This document shows positions 7,107-11,310 of a stretch of 11,310 nucleotides of DNA, one piece after another. A model generated the notes under the pieces. It saw only the letters and a list, made by a program, of their open reading frames with translations, did no database searches and was not told where the DNA came from. Position 1 is the first letter of the stretch, and each line of letters starts with the position of its first letter. Origin of the DNA: Treponema sp. (GTDB lineage Bacteria; Spirochaetota; Spirochaetia; Treponematales; Treponemataceae). The translations under genes were made by a program, and so were the position numbers. The stretch is from assembly GCA_017613485.1 (NCBI GenBank), contig JAGADS010000147.1:1-11310 (forward strand). The letters are read 5' to 3'.

Positions 7107-9005
7107 TTACAGCTTGAATGAGCTTACTGAACGCTCAAGGCTGTCAAGATTATCCTTGTTGACGACGGAAGAACGGTTTACGTTTTCGATTGCACTGATA
7201 ATCTGATCGGTTCCAGCTGCCATCTCAGAGACAGAACTTGTTATCAAGGCTGTTGAAGTTCCCAGCTCATCCATTTCTGCCACTATCTGCTTACCGCCGC
7301 TAAGCATTTCCTGAGAATTGCTCTTGACCTCAGCGGTTGAATCATCTATGCTCCTCATGGCTTCCATGACCTGTGCGGATCCGGTCTCCTGCTCCTGCAT
7401 TGCATTCTTTACGACCTCTTCCTGATCACGTACAACAGTAGTCAGCTTCATGATCTCATCAAACTGCTCCTGAACAAGCTTGTTGCTTCCAGAAAGTCCC
7501 TGGATCACGGCATTGAAGCTCTTGAGGCTTGCTGCGATTCTCTTACCCTGAGTATTGCTCTGCTCGGCGAGTTTCCTGATTTCGTCTGCAACAACGGCAA
7601 AACCTGCACCTGAGCTTCCTGCATGGGCTGCCTCGATTGCGGCGTTCATGGCAAGAAGGTTTGTCTGGCTTGCGATATTCTGAATGACTGCCGATGCCTC
7701 CAAAAGACCGCTTGAATCTGCAAGAATCTTGTCTGACATCTGGACTGCTGACTGAACACGCTCATGACCAAGGTTTGATGCATTCTGCAATTGCTCAACT
7801 GCGGCGGCATTTTTCTCCAGTACACGTGTAACCGACTGAATGTTTGCCACCATCTGGCGTACTGCGGCGGAACTTTGCTCAAGACCTGCTGACTGGTTCT
7901 CTATGTTTTTGTTCAAGCCCTCGATGTTTCCAAGAATCTCTCGTGTGGCAGAAGCAGCTTCCTCAACTCCTGCGGCCTGTGCCTCCATCTTATCACGCAC
8001 CAAGTTGATGTTGGAGACTATCTGCTCAACTGTTGCAGAGGTTTCCGTCATGTTTGTGCTGAGGTCACGTGCAACCACAGAGCCTGTATCAACATTCTCC
8101 TTGATTTTCTTAAGAAGACCGCGGGTTGCATTGTGTGACCTGTTCAAGTCGTTTATCAGGAGACCGAATTCATCACGGCTAATGACCTTAAGTTCCTCTG
8201 ATGTATAGTCACCTTTGGAAATCTCGTTGGTGTAATTTGAGACCGAATTCACTTTACCCATGAATCCACGCATCAAAAGGAAGATATCCAGGACGTTAAG
8301 AATCATGGCAACAACTGTCAGAACAAAAAGCTTACCGAAAACGAAATAGTTTACAGAAAGATATTCCGTGCCAATCATCTGTCCGAACGCAAAAACAGGA
8401 GCAATCATTGAAAAAACAAGACCAATACAGGTAAGAACTGCGACCAGATTGTTCCTCATGACAAGCCCGAAAGACATGAACTGCTTCTTAAACGGCAGGA
8501 ATGACATCCATCTTTCAAGAGTCTCAATCCAGATTACATAGGCTGTAATACCCCAGAGCATTGTGCTTCCAAAACTGAGCAAAATAGATGGAACAAGCTG
8601 AAGATGTATTCCCTTTTTAGTTGCGATGAAAGAAAGCAAAAAGCCAAAAACAACACCATGTACAATGGCACTTACAATATTCACATTGACAATCAGTCCC
8701 TGAGCCTTGTTGCACTCCACACAGGATTCTTCCGTACCGTCATAGGAAGCGATTTTCTTATAGATAGTAATCGTACTTACAAGTATCACAGCGATTATAA
8801 TTGCAAAATATGCAAGAATCACCGGAGAAAAGACAACTTTAGCCATCTGACCCATGGCATGTGGAATAGTATCAAGCGGGTTTCCGATCATGCGTATTGT
8901 ACCCATCATGATTACAGTATAAATGATGCTCGGGAAAACAATACATGCATCAAGAATATAAAGGCTTACCGGAATTTTCCTTGTCTGTGCGTTAATCTCT
9001 GCCAT
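7107..9005 (-). CDS. Methyl-accepting chemotaxis protein with a six-helix membrane sensor region
   Basis: This 632-aa receptor feeds signals to CheA/CheW and the flagellar motor. The C-terminal half is a classic signalling domain with long coiled coils (about 300-625) and the conserved hairpin tip [20 protein letters not shown] (444-463), followed by [16 protein letters not shown] (468-483). A HAMP-like linker lies around 246-300. The N-terminal half is unusual: six hydrophobic segments (about 17-38, 58-82, 104-127, 134-160, 185-207, 221-246) with short loops and no large periplasmic ligand domain. The loop after the second helix holds a CxxC pair (C95, C98). There is no C-terminal CheR-binding pentapeptide of the NWETF type. 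The ATG at 9005 has a Shine-Dalgarno sequence GAGG (9014-9011) 5 bp away. The ligand is unknown. Confidence 0.95.
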   Translation of the reverse strand: MAEINAQTRKIPVSLYILDACIVFPSIIYTVIMMGTIRMIGNPLDTIPHAMGQMAKVVFSPVILAYFAIIIAVILVSTITIYKKIASYDGTEESCVECNKAQGLIVNVNIVSAIVHGVVFGFLLSFIATKKGIHLQLVPSILLSFGSTMLWGITAYVIWIETLERWMSFLPFKKQFMSFGLVMRNNLVAVLTCIGLVFSMIAPVFAFGQMIGTEYLSVNYFVFGKLFVLTVVAMILNVLDIFLLMRGFMGKVNSVSNYTNEISKGDYTSEELKVISRDEFGLLINDLNRSHNATRGLLKKIKENVDTGSVVARDLSTNMTETSATVEQIVSNINLVRDKMEAQAAGVEEAASATREILGNIEGLNKNIENQSAGLEQSSAAVRQMVANIQSVTRVLEKNAAAVEQLQNASNLGHERVQSAVQMSDKILADSSGLLEASAVIQNIASQTNLLAMNAAIEAAHAGSSGAGFAVVADEIRKLAEQSNTQGKRIAASLKSFNAVIQGLSGSNKLVQEQFDEIMKLTTVVRDQEEVVKNAMQEQETGSAQVMEAMRSIDDSTAEVKSNSQEMLSGGKQIVAEMDELGTSTALITSSVSEMAAGTDQIISAIENVNRSSVVNKDNLDSLERSVSSFKL

Positions 9006-9135
9006 AACTACCTCACATATAATAGCTGAAAAAACTCTTCATTCTCTCTTTCAAACAATTTGACATGTCTTTGGGTAACTTTGAATAATTTATGGAAAAT
9101 TTGATTTTTGATGAATCTTAATTTAATTATAAATC

Positions 9136-9163
9136 ATTATATCTCAAATTTAAATAAATTCAA
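9136..9163 (-). promoter_or_regulatory. Sigma70-type promoter toward the MCP gene
   Basis: On the minus strand TTGAAT (9163-9158), a 16-bp spacer and a perfect TATAAT (9141-9136) face the MCP gene. The -35 hexamer is the same as in front of purD. The predicted RNA would have a leader of about 120 bases before the ATG at 9005. Confidence 0.5.
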
Positions 9164-9177
9164 GTCCCCTCTGTTTA

Positions 9178-9204
9178 TTATCGGCTAAAGTTCAGCTATT
9201 TTTT
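9178..9204 (-). promoter_or_regulatory. Possible FliA (sigma28) promoter toward the MCP gene
   Basis: GCCGATAA (9185-9178, minus strand) is an exact match to the sigma28 -10 consensus known from enteric and other flagellated bacteria. A 15-bp spacer separates it from AAAA (9204-9201), which matches three of four bases of the TAAA -35 core. It faces a chemotaxis receptor, a typical FliA target, with a leader of about 165 bases. Confidence 0.45.
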
Positions 9205-9215
9205 CCATTTCTTTT

Positions 9216-9242
9216 TAAAAACCTATAGCCAAAACGCGATAA
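9216..9242 (+). promoter_or_regulatory. Weak sigma28-like promoter candidate upstream of nfu
   Basis: TAAA (9216-9219), a 15-bp spacer and CGCGATAA (9235-9242) follow the FliA layout, with six of eight -10 bases matching, including CGATAA's GATAA core. It would start RNA near 9250, ahead of the nfu Shine-Dalgarno sequence at 9269-9274. No better promoter lies close to nfu, but two mismatches make this weak. Confidence 0.25.
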
Positions 9243-9279
9243 ATCCTGTATTTTATTAGCATTATAGTAGGAGACTTTT

Positions 9280-9519
9280 ATGGTTGATGAAGCACTAAAG
9301 GCCAAGGTTCTGGAGACATTAGACGCATTCCGTCCCGCACTCAATGCAGAAGGCGGTGACATGGAATTCATCGAGATAGATGATGATAAAAAAGTACATA
9401 TCAAGCTGACCGGCGCATGTGACGGCTGTCCTATGGCAACCATGACGTTAAAGATGGGCATCGAGCGTTACCTCAAGGAAACATGCCCCGAAATTGCGGA
9501 AGTCGTTCAGGAATTTTAA
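9280..9519 (+). CDS. NifU-type Fe-S cluster scaffold protein (Nfu domain)
   Basis: This 79-aa cytoplasmic protein is a stand-alone Nfu domain, the C-terminal module of NifU that carries or transfers Fe-S clusters to target enzymes, usually as a dimer bridging one cluster. The CxxC cluster ligands are C47 and C50 in LTGACDGCPMATMTLKMGIE, which fits the family pattern GxCxxCPxxxxTLxxGIE. The N-terminal RPALNAEGGDMEFIEI also matches. The length is normal for short bacterial Nfu proteins, so it is complete. The ATG at 9280 has a strong Shine-Dalgarno sequence (AGGAGA, 9269-9274). The FKBP gene follows after 90 bp and could be co-transcribed. No IscS, IscU or Suf gene is in the window, so its donor is not visible. 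Confidence 0.93.
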   Translation: MVDEALKAKVLETLDAFRPALNAEGGDMEFIEIDDDKKVHIKLTGACDGCPMATMTLKMGIERYLKETCPEIAEVVQEF

Positions 9520-9536
9520 GGAAGAAAATTCAGGTC

Positions 9537-9559
9537 ATTGCCGGACTAGATCCGGCAAT
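9537..9559. repeat. Perfect 9-bp palindromic hairpin between nfu and the FKBP gene
   Basis: ATTGCCGGA (9537-9545) pairs perfectly with TCCGGCAAT (9551-9559) around a 5-base loop. There is no T run after it, so it is not a standard intrinsic terminator. Its form resembles short palindromic intergenic repeats (REP/PU-like) found dispersed in many bacterial genomes; only one copy is seen here. It could also protect or process the mRNA. Confidence 0.6.
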
Positions 9560-9609
9560 CAATAAATGCTGATAATGCAAAAAGATAGATTATCCGTGAG
9601 GACTTTATC

Positions 9610-10167
9610 ATGAAAATAGAAAAAGACCGTGTTGTTACCATCGACTATATCCTTAAAGGCGACGATGGCACTGTAATAGATGATTCAAGCAAATCAGATC
9701 CGTTCACATACATTCAGGGATCCCATTACCTTTTGCCAAAGCTTGAGGAACTGCTTGAGGGCAAGGAACCAGGCGAAAAAATCACGGCATACCTTGAGCC
9801 AAAGGATGCTTACGGCGAATATGATCCTTCCCTTGTAGTAAAGATTCCCCGCGACAATTTTGAGATTGAAGGCGAGATTGAGGTCGGAAGCCAGTTCCAC
9901 GGTGCAGGTCCCAACGGTCCGTGTATTGTCACTGTCAAAGAAGTACACGACGATGAAATCACAGTGGATGCAAACCATGACCTTGCAGGAAAGAACCTTA
10001 ATTTTGAGGTTACCGTTGTAGAAGTCCGTGAGGCATTACCAGAAGAATTGAATGCAGTTCAAGGAGGATGCGGCTCCTGCGGTGGTGGTTGTGGAAGCTG
10101 TGGCGGTGGCTGCGGCTCCTGCGGTGACGGCGGTTGCGGAGATTCCTGCGGCGGGTGTTCAAGATAG
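9610..10167 (+). CDS. slyD: SlyD-like FKBP peptidyl-prolyl isomerase with cysteine-rich metal-binding tail
   Basis: This 185-aa protein is a cytoplasmic prolyl isomerase and folding helper of the SlyD class. The FKBP fold (about 1-68 and 128-142) is split by an insert-in-flap domain (about 69-127), which in SlyD binds unfolded clients. Family landmarks are VTIDYILKGDDGTVIDDS, GSHYLLPKLEELLEG, PKDAYGEYDPSLV and NHDLAGKNLNFEVTVVEVR. The tail (152-185) holds nine cysteines in three 7-residue repeats GGCGSCG (or G/D variants) plus CGDSCGGC; unlike the E. coli SlyD tail it has no histidine. Such tails bind Ni or Zn in SlyD; the metal here is unknown. Shine-Dalgarno GTGAGG (9596-9601) lies 8 bp before the ATG. 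Nfu lies upstream, so a link with metal or cluster handling is possible. Confidence 0.92.
   Translation: MKIEKDRVVTIDYILKGDDGTVIDDSSKSDPFTYIQGSHYLLPKLEELLEGKEPGEKITAYLEPKDAYGEYDPSLVVKIPRDNFEIEGEIEVGSQFHGAGPNGPCIVTVKEVHDDEITVDANHDLAGKNLNFEVTVVEVREALPEELNAVQGGCGSCGGGCGSCGGGCGSCGDGGCGDSCGGCSR
10063..10125 (+). repeat. Three in-frame 21-bp tandem repeats in the FKBP tail
   Basis: Units 10063-10083, 10084-10104 and 10105-10125 each encode GGCGSCG. Units 1 and 3 differ by only two bases, while unit 2 uses different codons for the same residues, including AGC instead of TCC for serine and TGT instead of TGC for both cysteines. Confidence 0.85.
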
Positions 10168-10178
10168 TTTTTTTATTG

Positions 10179-10209
10179 TCACACGGATTCGAAATGCCTA
10201 CGGCATTTC
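10179..10209 (+). repeat. Hairpin-forming repeat, copy A, after the FKBP gene
   Basis: The 17-mer TCACACGGATTCGAAAT (10179-10195) leads into a perfect 8-bp hairpin: GAAATGCC (10191-10198), loop TAC, GGCATTTC (10202-10209). The following CGTGT (10210-10214, from the adjoining C) can pair with the outer ACACG. CGTGTGATTTT (10231-10241) further on can also pair with TCACACG and provides a short T run. The unit begins 12 bp after the stop codon and may act as the terminator of nfu-FKBP RNA. Confidence 0.65.
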
Positions 10210-10335
10210 CGTGTAGTGAAGTCGTGTTTTCGTGTGATTTTGGATTTGCTCTCATTCAGTTTGATTTATGTTTTGCAAAAAAAGACTTTCTGTCCACCTA
10301 AGCGTAACTTGGATAGAACTCCATCTTTCCAAACT

Positions 10336-10367
10336 GAAATCACGTCAGTGATTTCGAATCCGTGTGA
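10336..10367 (-). repeat. Hairpin-forming repeat, copy B, overlapping the end of the kinase gene
   Basis: The same 17-mer as copy A, TCACACGGATTCGAAAT, reads on the minus strand from 10367 to 10351. It leads into another perfect 8-bp hairpin, GAAATCAC, loop TGAC, GTGATTTC (10355-10336). The stem core differs from copy A (CAC/GTG instead of GCC/GGC) but pairing is kept. The 98 bp between the two repeat regions (10242-10339) hold a run of seven A (10275-10281 area) and nothing I recognise. Confidence 0.7.
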
Positions 10368-10939
10368 TTTTTTATCCCCATTGAGCTTAGGATGCGTGTG
10401 GCATTCTGCATTTTGGGGAGGTTTTCCATTCTTACGGCTACATCACAAATCCTGTTGTAGAGTTCTGTGCGTTCAATGTAAAAATCGTGGAATATTTTCC
10501 TTACGTCATCAAGGGTCTGGGGATTCTTGACTGCAATATAGGCGGGAATGTCCTTTAGCTTTCCGTCTGAATCAAATCCTGCTTCACGGACAATACGGTC
10601 TGCGGCGGTCTTTTCCGATGCCACAAGGAACACAAGACGGCCCATCATTTTAAGGATAGCGACTGCCTCTTCATTGCAGCAAATACCGCCGCCTGTCGCT
10701 ATTACCGCATCAGTGCCCTTCTCTGCCAGTTCAGCCTGAATATGCGAGCATGCCTCTTTCTCCCACCTCATGAACTCTTCCCTGCCGTCCTGGGCATAAA
10801 TCTCACGTGGCTTTTTTCCGCTGAGTTTTTCCATGACCGTGTCTGTGTCATAAGACGGTAGGTTCAGTTTTTTTGCAATAAGGTTTGCCTGAGTGCTTTT
10901 TCCGCAATGCTTTATTCCCATCAGGATAATCGAAGCCAT
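10340..10939 (-). CDS. Shikimate-kinase-like P-loop small-molecule kinase, divergent active site
   Basis: This 199-aa cytoplasmic protein has the shikimate kinase frame: Walker A GIKHCGKST (8-16), the DTD motif (31-33), GGG (83-85) and a late R157 in ERTELY. AroK phosphorylates shikimate in chorismate synthesis. Two shikimate-binding features are altered. The FRxxE motif reads FMRWE (56-60), so the arginine is shifted by one, and the lid region (about 115-145) lacks the usual RPLL. The substrate may therefore differ or the motifs may have drifted. The last residues, HTDSKSLT, and the TGA stop are encoded by the repeat at 10336-10367. A strong Shine-Dalgarno GGGAGG lies 5 bp before the ATG at 10939. 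It follows the methyltransferase gene by 10 bp, so the two probably form an operon. Confidence 0.85.
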   Translation of the reverse strand: MASIILMGIKHCGKSTQANLIAKKLNLPSYDTDTVMEKLSGKKPREIYAQDGREEFMRWEKEACSHIQAELAEKGTDAVIATGGGICCNEEAVAILKMMGRLVFLVASEKTAADRIVREAGFDSDGKLKDIPAYIAVKNPQTLDDVRKIFHDFYIERTELYNRICDVAVRMENLPKMQNATRILSSMGIKNHTDSKSLT

Positions 10940-10949
10940 AATGTCCTCC

Positions 10950-11310
10950 CTAGCTCCGGTATAACAGGAAAATCGCGGGTACTTTGTTTATTGGCGGCTC
11001 CGGTATTTTTTTCCATTCCTCTATTGTATGTGTGTGGATGTATTCTTCCTGGCATGTGATTCCTGCGGCAATGCACAGTCTTGTGTCCTTTCTGCAGACA
11101 GAAGTCAGGGTCTCCAGCATCTTAAGGTTCCTGTACGGTGCCTCGATAAAAAGCTGGGTCTGGTTCTCCTTCCATGCACGACCTTCAAGCTGACGTATCT
11201 TGGATGCCCTCTCGCCCGGTTTTACAGGAAGATATCCGTTGAACGCAAAGCTCTGACCGTTGAATCCGCTTGCCATCACTGCCATTATCATTGACGAAGG
11301 CCCCGAAAGC
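10950..11310 (-). CDS. RsmI-like SAM-dependent methyltransferase, C-terminal part, 5' end outside window
   Basis: The frame stays open past the first ATG at 11291 to the window edge, adding LSGPSS before MIMAVMASGFNGQ, so the true start lies outside. The LSGPSS followed by MASGFNGQSFAFNGYLPVKPGER is the tetrapyrrole-methylase-fold pattern of RsmI, which 2'-O-methylates C1402 of 16S rRNA. Downstream, ENQTQLFIEAPYRN and RLCIAAGITCQEEYI continue the family pattern. The protein ends at VPAIFLLYR, without the extra C-terminal domain of E. coli RsmI. That short form, and the wording of the motifs, resemble Bacteroidetes proteins annotated only as SAM-dependent methyltransferases. The exact target is therefore uncertain. 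The TAG stop is 10 bp before the kinase start, with the kinase's ribosome-binding site between them. Confidence 0.88.
   Translation of the reverse strand, partial: LSGPSSMIMAVMASGFNGQSFAFNGYLPVKPGERASKIRQLEGRAWKENQTQLFIEAPYRNLKMLETLTSVCRKDTRLCIAAGITCQEEYIHTHTIEEWKKIPEPPINKVPAIFLLYRS

Larger units (their letters stand above)
9006..9279. promoter_or_regulatory. Divergent AT-rich intergenic region between the MCP and nfu genes
   Basis: The 274 bp hold promoter-like elements for both directions, listed separately where support is reasonable. A plus-strand TTGACA (9060-9065) with AATAAT 18 bp on (9084-9089) is possible but would leave a leader of about 185 bases before nfu. GACATGTC (9062-9069) is an 8-bp palindrome of unknown meaning. 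No small gene or RNA was recognised. Confidence 0.5.

Noticed and set aside
8604..9029. Open reading frame of 141 codons opposite the MCP membrane region and start
   Set aside because: It is antisense to the well-supported MCP N-terminus, rich in H, N and Y as expected from a shadow frame, and has no recognisable domain.
9060..9089. TTGACA with AATAAT at 18 bp on the plus strand as the main nfu promoter
   Set aside because: The spacing is one base long and the leader would be about 185 bases across other promoter-like elements; too weak for its own call.
10179..10367. Inverted 17-bp repeats considered as the ends of an insertion sequence
   Set aside because: The 155 bp between the arms hold no transposase or open frame, no target-site duplication was seen, and each arm is part of its own hairpin, so two repeat units fit better. 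A MITE-like origin cannot be excluded.
10216..10530. Open reading frame of 104 codons across the convergent gap and the kinase 3' end
   Set aside because: It runs through the repeat pair and opposite the kinase gene, with no ribosome-binding site or conserved motif.

Overview
This window looks like chromosome of a host-associated Treponema-type spirochaete, probably a gut or rumen species. The evidence is: a 5' fragment resembling the treponemal DUF5312 family; a six-transmembrane chemotaxis receptor of a kind I associate with gut treponemes; moderate G+C with AT-rich spacers; and classical TTGACA/TATAAT-like promoters. No rRNA, tRNA, CRISPR array, transposase or phage gene was seen. The genus call is an inference from recognised families, not a database result.

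Layout. (1) 1-557, minus: 5' part of a conserved protein of unknown function (DUF5312-like). It diverges from purD across a 99-bp spacer with two good sigma70-type promoters, each ending only 6-7 bp before a start codon, so both mRNAs may be leaderless. (2) 657-3607, plus: purD (purine synthesis), then an OmpR-type response regulator and a one-transmembrane histidine kinase. The genes are 7 bp apart, then overlap by 8 bp. (3) 3608-3748: a compact regulatory spacer with three GAAAGAAT direct repeats in helical phase, an extended -10 element and an intrinsic terminator. (4) 3749-7022, plus: an ABC ATPase and an 861-aa FtsX/MacB-type permease. With the two-component pair they form a likely sense-and-export (Bce/Sal-like) module. 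(5) 7063-7096: a bidirectional terminator, then on the minus strand a 632-aa methyl-accepting chemotaxis protein with a possible FliA (sigma28) promoter. (6) 9280-10167, plus: a small NifU-type Fe-S scaffold and a SlyD-like FKBP peptidyl-prolyl isomerase with a nine-cysteine tail, separated by a perfect 9-bp hairpin. (7) 10168-10367: the convergent gap, holding two inverted copies of a hairpin-forming repeat, one copy reaching into the end of the next gene. (8) 10340-11310, minus: a divergent shikimate-kinase-like P-loop kinase, downstream of and probably co-transcribed with a short RsmI-like SAM-dependent methyltransferase cut by the window edge.

How the parts fit. The kinase has almost no extracytoplasmic region, so it probably needs a partner to detect its signal. 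The permease next door has two large extracytoplasmic domains and its operon is preceded by what looks like the regulator's operator. The simplest reading is a self-contained detoxification or peptide-response circuit. The other genes are mainly housekeeping (purine synthesis, Fe-S assembly, proline isomerisation, RNA modification) plus one motility receptor. I do not see a wholly new system. The best leads are the phased operator, the leaderless divergent promoters, the covarying repeat pair and the kinase lacking two expected shikimate-binding arginines.
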